A DNA stretch of 61,847 nucleotides from Myxococcaceae bacterium (GCA_017881265.1 JADGRA010000052.1:1-61847), one strand, 5' to 3'. Counted from the first letter of the stretch, positions 29,533-39,003 are shown. Notes: generated from the letters alone by a model not told the origin. Program-made: numbers and translations.

Positions 29533-29552
29533 GGCCCCCCCCGGAGGGGGCC
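29533..29552 (+). terminator. GC-only hairpin after ATP-grasp gene
   Basis: A 7-bp stem GGCCCCC/GGGGGCC with a 6-base loop begins right at the ligase stop codon. No T run follows, so it is a weak candidate for termination or mRNA end protection. Confidence 0.35.
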
Positions 29553-29632
29553 GTCCGGCGGGTAACACTTCTCACCCGCGAGCACGGCTGTGGATGGTAG
29601 GGTGCCCCGGTTGGGGCCGGAGCAACCAAACG

Positions 29633-29650
29633 GGCGCCCCCCGGGGCGCC
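29633..29650. repeat. Perfect 8-bp inverted repeat upstream of lipoprotein gene
   Basis: GGCGCCCC and GGGGCGCC are separated by two bases, 26 bp before the ATG of the next gene. It could form a hairpin in the 5' leader or be a dyad operator; nothing else supports either use. Confidence 0.4.
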
Positions 29651-29675
29651 TCGACAGACCTGGGAGGGTCAGCGA

Positions 29676-30176
29676 ATGAAAAAGACTTACTTGGTGGCGG
29701 GCCTGGCGCTCGCCGCCGGCGCGGCCGTAGTCGCCTGCAGCAGCGGACCGACGACCTACAGCTTCACCGGAGGCTGCACCGGCGTGACCGTCAGCCTCGG
29801 CGCCGGCGGCGTGCAGCTGAGCGGCCCCTGCACTCTCGGTAGCGCCGGCAGCTACACCATCGGCGTCGCGGCGCTGCCGGTCAGCATCGGCACCTGTGGA
29901 CACACCCTCGTGCCGAGCACCATTGCAACGTGGACCCAGGGCAGCTCGGCCCTCTACTCGACCTTCGTCGGCGCCGCGGACGTCCCCTGCACCGACGCTG
30001 GCGTCATCGACCTCAGCAAGGTCATTGGCCTCAACGGACTCTTCGTCTACGACGGTGGCACCGGGACGTTTACCACCGCCACCGGCGCGGCCGTCGTGGC
30101 CGACGGCGGTGTCACCACCACCGACGGACGGACGTTCACCGCTACCCTGCCCGTGGCCGGCGCACTGACTTACTGA
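29676..30176 (+). CDS. Small lipoprotein, unknown function
   Basis: A 166-residue secreted lipoprotein. The signal peptide ends in VVAC (lipobox Cys21), followed by SSG. The mature part is rich in Gly, Thr and Ala with regular strand-like alternation and four further Cys residues (GGCTG, GPCTL, GTCGH, VPCTD), which could form two disulphides. ATG is preceded by GGGAGGG. Its low charge and beta-rich composition resemble the lipoprotein at 52749-53231. No family recognised. Its end overlaps the convergent kinase gene by 7 bp. Confidence 0.7.
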   Translation: MKKTYLVAGLALAAGAAVVACSSGPTTYSFTGGCTGVTVSLGAGGVQLSGPCTLGSAGSYTIGVAALPVSIGTCGHTLVPSTIATWTQGSSALYSTFVGAADVPCTDAGVIDLSKVIGLNGLFVYDGGTGTFTTATGAAVVADGGVTTTDGRTFTATLPVAGALTY

Positions 30177-31123
30177 GACAACGCCTCGGCCACCTCGCGT
30201 GCGTCCTGGAAGCGGCGCCCCGGCGTCCGCTCCAGGCACCGCAGGATGGTGTCGTTCCAGTGCGCCGGAAGCTCCGGCACCAGCGCCACCGGCGGCACCA
30301 CCGAGGAGTCCGCCAGCGGGCCCAGCGGGTGGACCGCCGGCAGCCGCCCGGTCACCATCTGGTGCAGCACCACGCCCAAGGCGTACACGTCCGCCGCCGG
30401 CCCCACCGCCCCGCCGCCGAGCTGCTCCGGCGCCAGGTGGTCCAGCGAGTCCATGAGGTCCACCGCCAGCGCGGGCAGCGGTTCCGTGCGGCGCCGGTCC
30501 GGCAGCAGCGCGCGGGCAATGCCGAAGTCCGTCACCACCACGCGCTCGGCGCTCGAGCCCTCCTCGCGCGGGACGAGCAGGACGTTGGCCGGCTTGAAGT
30601 CCCGGTGCACCAGCCCCAGTGCGTGCGCGGCGGCCAGGGCCTCGGCCATCTGGGACACCAGAGGCAAGGCCTCGCGCTCCGCGAATCGCCCCCGGCGCGC
30701 CATCCGCTCGGCCAGTGACACGCCTGCCAGAAGCTGCCTGGTAAGGAAGTGCAGCGGCTCGCCCGCCCGCGTCCTCAGCGCGTAGAGCTCGAAGACGCGG
30801 CACACCGCCGGGTGGCGCAACTGCCGGGCGAGCAGCACTTCGCTGCGCAGCCGGTCCATGGCCGCCGAGTCCGCCGCCAGGCGCGGGTGCAACGCCTTGA
30901 CAGCAACCTGCGTCTGCCGCTCCTCGTCCCGAGCCTCGTACACCACGCCCAGGGTGCCACGCGCCAGCAGGCGGACGATGGTGAAGCGCCCGGCCAGCAC
31001 CTGCCGCGGGGCGAGGAGACTTTCGGCGACGGGCGGCGGGACGGCGAGCAGCGCAGGCTCGACCGAGCCTTCCGTGTCCTCGAGCAGCCCGGCCCAGTCA
31101 TCCCGCTCCACGGCGACGCTCAT
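30170..31123 (-). CDS. Serine/threonine protein kinase (Hanks type)
   Basis: A 317-residue soluble kinase. After a 45-residue N-terminal part comes the kinase domain with a Gly-rich loop (LARGTLGVVY), Lys76 in VAVK, catalytic HRDFKPAN (Asp175), TDFG (Asp199), LAPEQL and ADVYALGVVLHQM. All key residues are present, so it should be active. The protein stops at the end of the kinase domain with no transmembrane helix or sensor domain. Its target is not visible in the neighbourhood. Confidence 0.92.
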   Translation of the reverse strand: MSVAVERDDWAGLLEDTEGSVEPALLAVPPPVAESLLAPRQVLAGRFTIVRLLARGTLGVVYEARDEERQTQVAVKALHPRLAADSAAMDRLRSEVLLARQLRHPAVCRVFELYALRTRAGEPLHFLTRQLLAGVSLAERMARRGRFAEREALPLVSQMAEALAAAHALGLVHRDFKPANVLLVPREEGSSAERVVVTDFGIARALLPDRRRTEPLPALAVDLMDSLDHLAPEQLGGGAVGPAADVYALGVVLHQMVTGRLPAVHPLGPLADSSVVPPVALVPELPAHWNDTILRCLERTPGRRFQDAREVAEALSQ

Positions 31124-31327
31124 GTTGCCCCCTGGAAGCCGACGGCCGGAAGACGCGTCGGTGCAAGGGCAAGAGATGTAGCCGCATTCGGCCCAGCGAA
31201 AAAATTTGCGACCGGATTGCTACAGGCCAGTTCCGTCCTGGCGCAGACGGCAACCCGCGCGCGCACGCCGCGGGCGGCAGAGAAGGCCCGGGCGGCCAGG
31301 GCCGCCGCGCGGCGGCCGTCCGGACCC

Positions 31328-31879
31328 CTAGAACTTCGCCCAGAGGCCAGCGGCGACGTTGATGGTCTTGGCGCTGAAGAAGGTGATGCCACTTCCGGCG
31401 TAGGCAAAGTCTGCGGTCGCCTCGAGGTACAGACGCAGGAAGAAGATGTCGAGCTTGAGGCCGCCGCCGGCGCGCAAGAAGGCCGTGGGCGTGGAGAGTC
31501 CGCAGCACGACGTTCCGCTGACCTGAATCGGCAGCGCCGCCCGGGCGTACAAAAAGAAGGGGAAGTCGAAGGTGACGCCCGGACCGACGTAAATTCCAGT
31601 CATCGGGTACAAAGCGCTGGCTTGAGAGAGGTTGAACTGCCCCTCCACGTCGATGGAAAGCCAGGTGAGCGGGTACCAACTCGCCAGCACGTCAAGGTTC
31701 GAGAGCCACTGCTGTCCGACACCATAGGTGTAGATGGAAGCGCCCGACGTTGGGGAGACGCCGGTATTGACGTACATCGGCACCAGGTAGGCGGCTCGAA
31801 TTCCCCAGTCGGCTCGGGCGGCCACCGGCGTGACGAGAGCAGCAGCGAGGACGAGCGACGGCAGAAGACGGCGGTGCAT
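31328..31879 (-). CDS. Small outer-membrane beta-barrel-like protein
   Basis: A 183-residue exported protein. A signal peptide ends near ARAD (residue 23). The body alternates hydrophobic and small residues with many Tyr, Phe and Gly, and the last residue is Phe, as in outer-membrane barrels of 8 strands. One Cys pair (SCCG) sits in the middle. No family recognised; a small porin or OmpA-barrel-like structural protein is likely. Confidence 0.65.
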   Translation of the reverse strand: MHRRLLPSLVLAAALVTPVAARADWGIRAAYLVPMYVNTGVSPTSGASIYTYGVGQQWLSNLDVLASWYPLTWLSIDVEGQFNLSQASALYPMTGIYVGPGVTFDFPFFLYARAALPIQVSGTSCCGLSTPTAFLRAGGGLKLDIFFLRLYLEATADFAYAGSGITFFSAKTINVAAGLWAKF

Positions 31880-31959
31880 GAACCCTCCCGGGAAGACGCG
31901 CTCAGACGTCGCAGTCTAGGGGGTCCGCCCGACGTCAGGCCAGCCCGCGTCGCTCCCCG

Positions 31960-32832
31960 CTAGTGGTCAGCTGGGCGCTTCTCACCGGCCGGGATTGCGA
32001 TGGGGAGGCGGTTCTGCTTGGGCGGCAGGGGGCAGGTGGCGTACGCGGTGAAAGCGCACGGCGGGTTGTACGCATGGTTGAAGTCCAGCACCACCCGCCC
32101 CTGCTGCGGTGGCTCGGCGTAGAGGAAACGGCCCGCGCCGTAGGTTTCGGTGCGGTTGGTGGCGTCGGCGAAGACGAAGAAGAGTCGCGGGTCCCCCTCC
32201 TCCAGCACCGGCGTGAGTCGGTACTCCTGGCCGTCCAGGGTGAAGATGGCCGTGCCGGGGGAAGGCATCTCGTCCACCGTGCCGAGGATGTTGGGCAAAG
32301 GGATGGCGTTGCCGGGCGGGGCCGCTTCCCAGCGCGCCTCCACGCGCCAGCGCGCGTCGGCGGGGTACATGGGGATGCTGTGGAAGCCAAGGCGCTTGGG
32401 CGACTGCGGGTCCTTCACGCGCAGCCCCACCCGCTCCCCCCGGATGACGACATGAAAGCGGAGGCCGCCCGCCTCCAGCACGTCCGGCGGCCCGTCCGCG
32501 TCCGACTGGAGTGGCCCACCGGCAAACGGCTTGCCGTCCCGCGTCGTCACCACGACGCCCGCCTCGGGCTGGAAGCTGACGGCCGTGCCCGTCCGACGAA
32601 ACGTCCCCAGCCGTGCCGGCGCCTTGGCCGGAAAGATGACGCTGGCGCCCGGGCCGGAGCCGGCCACGTTGTCCCCCTCCTTCAGCCACAGCAGGGCCAC
32701 CAGGGTGAGCCAACCCTCCTCCGACGTGAGACGCTTCTCCCGCTGGGCGTGCCAGGCCGCGGTGGTCTCGGCGAAGGAGGAGGCATCGGCGGGGGCCGCA
32801 AGCAGGAGGGCCGACAGGCAGAGGGCGAGCAT
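31960..32832 (-). CDS. DUF1684 family secreted protein
   Basis: A 290-residue protein with a signal peptide (MLALCLSALLLAAPADA). EEGWLTLVALLWLKEG near the N-terminus and the later FHSIPMYP, GRFLYAE and DFNHAYNPPCAFTAYATCPLPP blocks are typical of DUF1684, a family of unknown biochemical function. ATG at 32832 is chosen at the signal peptide. It is divergent from the MocR-type regulator, whose promoter region with direct repeats lies between them, so it may be the regulator's target. Confidence 0.85.
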   Translation of the reverse strand: MLALCLSALLLAAPADASSFAETTAAWHAQREKRLTSEEGWLTLVALLWLKEGDNVAGSGPGASVIFPAKAPARLGTFRRTGTAVSFQPEAGVVVTTRDGKPFAGGPLQSDADGPPDVLEAGGLRFHVVIRGERVGLRVKDPQSPKRLGFHSIPMYPADARWRVEARWEAAPPGNAIPLPNILGTVDEMPSPGTAIFTLDGQEYRLTPVLEEGDPRLFFVFADATNRTETYGAGRFLYAEPPQQGRVVLDFNHAYNPPCAFTAYATCPLPPKQNRLPIAIPAGEKRPADH

Positions 32833-32919
32833 GCGGGGGCAGGTTAACGGCGGAGGGCGCCCGTCCGCTCGCCCGGGCTTCCCCCTGGGCCCAGACGCTC
32901 CGCCCCCTCCCCGCCCAGG

Positions 32920-32950
32920 CTGGTCCATCTGGAATTCCCAAAACTGGTCC
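32920..32950. promoter_or_regulatory. Direct repeats CTGGTCC, possible MocR operator
   Basis: CTGGTCC occurs at 32920-32926 and 32944-32950, with CTGGAATTCC between them. The repeat lies 77 bp before the regulator start and 88 bp before the divergent DUF1684 start. MocR-type regulators often bind direct repeats, so this is a reasonable operator candidate for both genes. Confidence 0.4.
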
Positions 32951-33026
32951 GTTTGCAGGACCCGGCGAAGGGGGACAATACAGCCCAGCAGAAGGGGCAA
33001 GGCGCTTGCGTTCCTGGGAGCTGACA

Positions 33027-34534
33027 GTGGCGTTGGACGCACGGCACAAGCTGCCGCTCTTCCTCCAGCTGGCCGAGGCCGTGCTGGCGGACATCCGCAG
33101 CGGCCGCCTGTTGCCGGGGACACGGCTCCCCGGCTCCCGCAGCTGGCCAGCGCGCTGCACGTCCACCGCAACACCGTCCTGGCCGGCTACGGCGAGCTGT
33201 CGGCCCAAGGTTGGCTGGAGACCACGCGTGCCGGGGGCACCTTCATCGCCCGGCAATTGCCGGCACCCCTGCCGGTGGCACCCCCGATGGGGGCGCACCG
33301 GGCACGCGCCGGCTACGAAGTCGGGCCGCCGCTGGACGTCCCTGCCCCGCCGGCGTGGCCCGCCGGGACGCTGGTGCTGGCCAAGGGCGCCCCGGACCCT
33401 CGCCTGGTGCCCGTCGCAGAGCTCACGCGCGCCTACCGCCGGGCGCTGGCCCGACACGGCGCCGCCCTGTTGGGCTACGGAGACCCCCGCGGACATGTCG
33501 GCCTTCGCCGGGCGCTGGCCGAGATGCTCAGCACGACGCGCGGCATCCCGGTCGGCCCGGACGACGTGGTGGTGACGCGCGGCAGCCAGATGGCGCTGGA
33601 CCTCGTCGCCCGGGCCCTGCTGCGCCCAGGGGACGTGGTGGCAGTCGAGGCGCTTGGCAACCGTGCCACCTGGACGGCGCTGCGCCTGGCCGGCGCCGAG
33701 CTCCATCCCCTGCCGGTGGACAGCGCGGGCCTGGACGTGTCCGCGCTGGCCGAGCTCGCTGCCCGCCGACGCATCCGCGCCGTGTACCTGACGCCGCACC
33801 ACCAGTTTCCCACCACCGCGGTGATGCCGGCGACGCGCCGCATGCAGCTGCTGCAGCTCGCGCGCTCCCTGAAAATCGCCATCATCGAGGACGACTACGA
33901 CCACGACTTCCACTACGAGGGCCGGCCGGTACTGCCGCTGGCGGCCCGGGACGAGGCGGGCGTCGTGGTCTACGTCGGGACGCTGTCGAAGGTGCTGGCC
34001 CCCGGCTTGCGGATTGGCTTTCTGCTCGCGCCCCGGAGCGTCCTCGAGCGGGTGCGGACCCTGCGGCAGGTGGTGGACATCCAGGGCGACCTGGCGCAGG
34101 AGTCCGCGGTGGCAGAACTTTTCGAGGACGGGGACCTCATGCGGCACGTCCGGCGGATGCGCCGAGTGTACCGCGCCCGACGGGATGCCCTGGTCGACGC
34201 GCTCCGCCGCCATCTCGGCGGAGTGGTGGACTTCCACGTCCCGGCCGGCGGGATGGCGCTGTGGGCGCGGGTGGCGCCCGACGTCGACATGGAGGCTTGG
34301 GCGGAGCGCGGTCTGCGGCACGGCGTGGCCTTCGTCAGCGGGCGCTACTACGACTTTCACGGCGGCGCGCTGCAGGCGATGCGCCTTGGCTTCTCGCCTC
34401 TGGAGGCAGCGGAGTTGGACGAAGCCGTCCGGCGCATGGCCGCGGCGCTTCCGCCCGCCCGCCGCCCGGCGCTCGGGCCGCAGACAGCCGAAGTGCGGGC
34501 CCGACCCCGTGCGCCGGCGCCGGCGGTGCCCTGA
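33027..34534 (+). pseudogene. MocR-type (GntR plus aminotransferase) regulator, frameshifted
   Basis: A PLP-dependent regulator with a GntR-type winged helix and a class I aminotransferase-like domain. GTG at 33027 follows GGGAG and gives a normal N-terminus (LPLFLQLAEAVLADIRSG). After 38 codons, at about 33140, the family sequence continues in the frame one base back: LPGSR then QLASALHVHRNTV. A single missing C (CGC CAG becoming CGC AG) explains it. The downstream frame is intact to 34534, with TPHHQFPTTAVMP and the PLP-Lys block GTLSKVLAPGLR. It is either a sequencing error or a recent inactivation; the junction is not a classical slippery site. Confidence 0.85.
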
Positions 34535-34731
34535 CAGGCGGCTGCCGCGCTCGGGGGTCCGCGGTGCGCCCGGCCGGGACGCCGACTGGCATTCCTGGGG
34601 AGTTGCTGTTACATGCCTACCCATCGCGGGAGCGCGCCGTTTGCGTCGTCCGCGCCCTCCCGCGCCGTGCTGGTGCGTGTGTTCCCGTCCGGCCGGGTTT
34701 CCCCGCTCGACAGAAAGTCGTTACTCCACCT

Positions 34732-36093
34732 GTGTCTACAGAGTCTGCCTCTGCTTCCAGCTTCACTGCCCTCGGCCTGTCCGCGCCCTCGCTTCGCGCG
34801 CTGGCGGCCGCCGGCTTCACCACGCCCACGCCCATCCAGGCGCAGGCCATTCCTCCGGCGCTCAAGGGCGCCGACATCATCGGCTGCGCCGCGACCGGGA
34901 CCGGCAAGACGGCCGCCTACCTGCTGCCACTGCTCGAGCGTCTCCACGGCAAAACCGGGACGCGTGCGCTGGTGCTGGCACCCACCCGCGAGCTAGCGCT
35001 CCAAATTGCCCAGCACGTTGACTTGCTGGGCCGCGAGGCGCGAATGCGCGCGGCAGTCGTCATCGGCGGCGTCGGTATCGAGGGGCAGCGACGCGCGCTC
35101 CGCGAGGGCCGCCCGCTGCTCATCGCCACCCCCGGTCGGCTGATTGACCATCTGGACTCCGGGACGGCACGGCTGGACACCATCGAGATGCTCGTCCTCG
35201 ACGAGGCCGACCGCATGCTGGACATGGGCTTTGCCCCGCAGCTGCGCCGGGTGATGGCCAAGCTGCCGAAGCCGCGACAGACGCTGCTCTTCTCCGCCAC
35301 CATGGCCGGCGAGGTGGCTGACTTTGCCCGCACCCACCTGCGCTCGCCCGTGCGCGTGGAGGTGGCGCGCTCCGGAACCATGGCGCCGCGCGCCACCCAG
35401 GCGGCCTACAAGGTGGGCCAGGGGGAGAAGGCAGCTCTGCTTCAGGCACTGCTCAGCGCCTCCACGGACAGCACGCTGGTCTTCGTCCGGACGCGCCGGC
35501 GCGCGGACAAGCTTGCACGCTCGCTCGAGCGCGCCGGACACCGCACGGACCGCATTCACGCCGACCGGTCGCAGGGCCAGCGTCAGCGTGCCCTCGAGGA
35601 CTTCCGCGGCGGTCGCGTCCGCGTGCTCGTGGCGACGGACATCGCCGCGCGCGGCATCGACGTCGCGGACATTGGACACGTCGTCAACTTCGACCTCCCG
35701 CACGTGCCGGAGGACTACGTCCACCGCATTGGCCGCACGGCGCGCGCCGCGGCCAGCGGCCGGGCCTCCAGCTTCGTGGCCCCGGACGAGACGCCGCTGC
35801 TGCTTGCCATTGAGCGGCTGACGCGGAGCCGCGTCCCCCAGGCCACCGTGCCCCGCGACGCCCCAGCCTTCCTGGCCGAGTTGAAGCAGCAGGCGGACCG
35901 ACAGGTCGACCCAGGGCCCCGCGGCCCTGCCCACGGCATCTCCGCGCGCCCGGCCGGACAGGCCCCCGGACGCCACGCACGCACGCACGGTACCCGCGTC
36001 TTCTCCGGTGGCCCCGCAGGCCGTCACCCCCGCCGCGACGGCGGCCCCGGACGGGCCCACGCCGCCGGTGCCCCGCAGCGCCACGGACGGTAA
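34732..36093 (+). CDS. rhlE: DEAD-box RNA helicase, RhlE type
   Basis: A 453-residue ATP-dependent RNA helicase. Motifs in order: F and Q motif (FTTPTPIQAQAIP), motif I ATGTGKT, PTRELALQ, GG, TPGRL, motif II DEAD, motif III SAT, then VFVRTRRRAD, ATDIAARGID and HRIGRTAR. The C-terminal 75 residues are basic, Pro/Gly/Arg/His-rich and disordered, as in RhlE proteins. The start is GTG at 34732 in front of STESASA; no strong ribosome site is seen and no ATG lies close upstream in frame. It acts in ribosome assembly or RNA decay. Confidence 0.92.
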   Translation: MSTESASASSFTALGLSAPSLRALAAAGFTTPTPIQAQAIPPALKGADIIGCAATGTGKTAAYLLPLLERLHGKTGTRALVLAPTRELALQIAQHVDLLGREARMRAAVVIGGVGIEGQRRALREGRPLLIATPGRLIDHLDSGTARLDTIEMLVLDEADRMLDMGFAPQLRRVMAKLPKPRQTLLFSATMAGEVADFARTHLRSPVRVEVARSGTMAPRATQAAYKVGQGEKAALLQALLSASTDSTLVFVRTRRRADKLARSLERAGHRTDRIHADRSQGQRQRALEDFRGGRVRVLVATDIAARGIDVADIGHVVNFDLPHVPEDYVHRIGRTARAAASGRASSFVAPDETPLLLAIERLTRSRVPQATVPRDAPAFLAELKQQADRQVDPGPRGPAHGISARPAGQAPGRHARTHGTRVFSGGPAGRHPRRDGGPGRAHAAGAPQRHGR

Positions 36094-36208
36094 CCGCCAA
36101 AGCAGCACCCACGCCTGAAGCCCCGCTTATGGCTGGGTCCCGGCCGCCCCTGCGTGGGGCCAGGTGCGTCTTTAGCGCAGTGCGTTAGGGCGGGTTAACC
36201 TGCGTCCT

Positions 36209-36385
36209 GTGACTACTGGAGCAACACCACCCAAGCGGCCCGCGGCACCGCCGTCCCAGCAGCAGCGCAAGGACGCCGAGCGGAAGGCCCTGGTGGCCAC
36301 CATCCGCTGGGCCCAGGTGCTGCCGGTGGACTTCGACGGCGAGGACAGCAGCCTCACCCAGGCGCAGCTGGCCGTCCTGAAGTAG
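36209..36385 (+). CDS. 58-residue conserved-looking small protein
   Basis: A GTG-started frame giving 58 residues: a Pro/Ala-rich N-terminus, then an acidic-basic part with TIRWAQVLPVDFDGED and a Leu-rich end. Codon use is that of a real gene here (GC in third positions throughout). No strong ribosome site; TGCGTCCT precedes GTG. It ends 21 bp from the convergent binding-protein gene. Function unknown. Confidence 0.5.
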   Translation: MTTGATPPKRPAAPPSQQQRKDAERKALVATIRWAQVLPVDFDGEDSSLTQAQLAVLK

Positions 36386-36406
36386 CGGCGTCGCCACGCC
36401 GGACCC

Positions 36407-37555
36407 TTACCGCTTGTAGGCGGCAGCGGGCACGACGGTGCCGTCCACCACCACACCCATCTTCACCACCGCCTCGGTGACGGCTTCGTGGTTGGTGGGG
36501 GTGAAGGGCCGCTGGTAGGTACCGGTGATGCCGACGAAGGGGGCCTTCAAGTTCTCCAGCGCCTCCTTGATTTTCGTCCCGTCGGTGCTGGCCGCCTGCT
36601 CGATGGCCGCCTTCAGCAGGTAGAGCGAGTCGTACCCCTGCGCGGCCGCCGGAGGCCCGGTGATGGGGTTGGTGTACCGCGCGTGGTAGGCGTCGACGAA
36701 TGTCCTCTGGCGCGCGTTGCCCAAGTCCCCCTCGATGAAGGTGAGGGGGGCGGTGGCCCCGTTGCCATTTTTCCCGGCATTCTTGATGAAGGCCTCCATG
36801 CACAGGCTCCAGCCGCCGAGCAGGTCCACCTTCCAGCCGATGCGCTCTAGCGAGTTCGCCAGGGCCGCCAGCTCCGGCCCAATCCCGTAGATGAGAAGCA
36901 CGTCCGCGCCGGCCGCCCGGGCGTCCTGGACCTGTGCCGTCATGTCGGTGTCCTTGATTCTGAATTTGCCGACACTGACCGGCGCGAGGTTTCGCTTGGA
37001 CAGCGCCGCCTTCAGCTTGGTGCACCCGCCCTGTCCGTAGTTGGTGTCGTCGCAGATGAGCGCGGGCTTCTTGTACTTGCGGACGTCGATGGCCTCCCGA
37101 ACAATCAGCTCAGTCTGCAGGATGTCGGATGCCGCCAGGCGGAAGATGTAGTTGTCGACGCCGGCCGCGAAGTACTCGTTCACCTTGGCGCCCGCCGAGG
37201 AGTTGATGATGACCGGCACCTTCTTGTCGTTGGCGTAACGGGTGGAGTTGTCAGCGACGCCGGTGTTGCTGGGGCCCAGCACGGCGATGACTTTTTCCTT
37301 CTCCAAAAATTCCTGCATGATTTGAGCGCCACGCTCGTTCTTCGCCTCGTCGTCCCGCATGACGAGAACCACTTGTTGGCCGAGGATGCCGCCGGCCCGG
37401 TTGATTTCATCGGCGGCCATCTCGACGCCGTTGCGCATCGAGATGCCCATGCCGGCGGCTCCCCCCGTGAAGGGGCTGTAGACCCCAACCTTGATGTCCG
37501 CGAACGCCGGCGCCGCGAGCAGCAGCACCGCGAGTCCCAAGCGCCGACCAGTCAT
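36407..37555 (-). CDS. ABC transporter substrate-binding protein, LivK family
   Basis: A 382-residue periplasmic binding protein of the branched-chain amino-acid family (type I fold). A signal peptide (AVLLLAAPAFA) is followed by IKVGVYSPFTGGAA, NGVEMAADEIN, LGPSNTGV and INSSAG, the family's ligand-binding segments. ATG at 37555 precedes the signal peptide. No permease or ATPase genes lie nearby, so it is an orphan that may use a transporter encoded elsewhere. The ligand could be a branched-chain or aromatic amino acid, amide or urea. Confidence 0.9.
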   Translation of the reverse strand: MTGRRLGLAVLLLAAPAFADIKVGVYSPFTGGAAGMGISMRNGVEMAADEINRAGGILGQQVVLVMRDDEAKNERGAQIMQEFLEKEKVIAVLGPSNTGVADNSTRYANDKKVPVIINSSAGAKVNEYFAAGVDNYIFRLAASDILQTELIVREAIDVRKYKKPALICDDTNYGQGGCTKLKAALSKRNLAPVSVGKFRIKDTDMTAQVQDARAAGADVLLIYGIGPELAALANSLERIGWKVDLLGGWSLCMEAFIKNAGKNGNGATAPLTFIEGDLGNARQRTFVDAYHARYTNPITGPPAAAQGYDSLYLLKAAIEQAASTDGTKIKEALENLKAPFVGITGTYQRPFTPTNHEAVTEAVVKMGVVVDGTVVPAAAYKR

Positions 37556-37725
37556 TGGGGAACAGCCTCGTCGAAAGGTGGAGAGCCGCGCGGGGGACTT
37601 TTGCGGCCAGCCCGCGTCAGGCGCAATCCCCTTCCACCATGCGCAGGCCGCGTCCCGAGTCTGATGCGGCGCGTCCAAGCAGCGGGCGCCCGCCACGGAC
37701 CGGACCCCCGCACCGGACGTTGCCT

Positions 37726-39003
37726 TCAGCGCGGCGCGGGCTGAAGCACCACCACGCCGTCCTTCATGACGAAGGCCACCCGCTCCGTCGCGGTGATGTC
37801 CTGCAGCGGATTGGTGGCCATGGCTACCAGGTCAGCCGCCGCACCTGACGCCAGCGTGCCCAGCTCGGCTTCCTTGCCCAGCAGCGCGGCGGCGACGACG
37901 GTGCCCGACCGCAGGGCCTGCCAGGGCGTCATGCCGCGGTCGACGTAGCGATGAAACTCCTCGGCCTGGTTGAGCTTGTCCCACGGGAAGCCGCCCGCGT
38001 CCGTGCCCAGGGCGATGGGCACGCCGGCGGCGAGCGCCCGCCGGAAGGAGGCGTCGGCCGCCTTCGACAGTTCCAGCCACACGCCACCGCGCGGGCCCTC
38101 GACGTACGCCGTCACGGTGAGCGTTGGGCAGAGGTACACCTTGTGCTCGGCCATCTTCTTCACCGAGGCGTCGTCCAGCACGTCCCCGTGCTCGATGGAG
38201 TCCACGCCGGCGGCCAGGGCGATGGCGTGTCCGCTTGGCGTGATGGAGTGCGCCGCCACCTTGCGCCGGCTTCGGTGCGCCTGGTCGACGATGGCGTTCA
38301 ACTCCTCCTGCGTGAAGTTGGGGATGCTGCGGAATTGCCCGTCCGGCAGGCGGTAGTAGCCGCGGTCGGCGTAGACCTTAATCCAGTCCGCCCCGTGGGC
38401 GATTTGGTCGCGCACCGCCCTTCGGCAGCCCTCCGGCCCGTCGCACAGCTCGACGCCGTGGGGAACATTCAATTCCCAGGCAAAGCCTGACAGCGGGTAG
38501 GCGCCGGTCGGGGCCAAGGCCTTGGTCGCGACGAAGAGCCGGGGCCCGGAGATGACTCCCCGCTCGACGGCGTGCTTCAAGTCAACATCGGCGAACCCGG
38601 CGCCCTCGTTTCCGATGTCGCGCAACGTGGTGAAACCATGGCGAAGCGCAATCTGCATCGCCTGCGTGGCGCGAAGCGTGCGGTAGGGAATGGATTCCTT
38701 GAGCAGCTGCTCGTCGTACTCGGCTTGCGTCGCATCGCCCTGGAGCAGCACGTGGGTGTGCGCGTCGATGAAGCCCGGCATCAAGGTGTAGTCGGAGAGG
38801 TCGATGACCGTGAAACCGGCCGGAGCCGCCGGGGCGATGCCGGTGATGCGGCCGTTCGAGACCAGAACGAAGGCTGGCCCTATGTCCTTCTGCGCTGCGA
38901 CGTCCAGGATGTGACCCGCCTTGAGGGCGAGCGGCGCCACCGGCGACGTCGCCACGGCCGGAGCGGCCACCATCCAGATGAAGAGAAGCCCGAGACGACG
39001 CAT
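37726..39003 (-). CDS. Secreted amidohydrolase, imidazolonepropionase/prolidase type
   Basis: A 425-residue exported metal-dependent hydrolase. A signal peptide (to about 18) precedes the composite beta-sandwich and TIM barrel. Metal ligands: HTH in DAHTHV, the Lys of DWIKVY, AHS, EHGD and TDAGG. This subtype hydrolyses Xaa-Pro or Xaa-Arg dipeptides or cyclic imides; the substrate is not fixed by sequence. GGAGGAA lies before ATG at 39003. It is divergent from the LytS-type kinase gene. Confidence 0.88.
   Translation of the reverse strand: MRRLGLLFIWMVAAPAVATSPVAPLALKAGHILDVAAQKDIGPAFVLVSNGRITGIAPAAPAGFTVIDLSDYTLMPGFIDAHTHVLLQGDATQAEYDEQLLKESIPYRTLRATQAMQIALRHGFTTLRDIGNEGAGFADVDLKHAVERGVISGPRLFVATKALAPTGAYPLSGFAWELNVPHGVELCDGPEGCRRAVRDQIAHGADWIKVYADRGYYRLPDGQFRSIPNFTQEELNAIVDQAHRSRRKVAAHSITPSGHAIALAAGVDSIEHGDVLDDASVKKMAEHKVYLCPTLTVTAYVEGPRGGVWLELSKAADASFRRALAAGVPIALGTDAGGFPWDKLNQAEEFHRYVDRGMTPWQALRSGTVVAAALLGKEAELGTLASGAAADLVAMATNPLQDITATERVAFVMKDGVVVLQPAPR

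Noticed and set aside
32531-33139. N-terminal extension of the MocR frame
   Set aside because: It is antisense to the DUF1684 gene and lacks the winged-helix start, which is found in the other frame from 33027.
31982-34624. An 880-codon minus-strand frame
   Set aside because: It is antisense to the MocR gene, and overlaps the DUF1684 gene out of frame; composition is that of a shadow frame.
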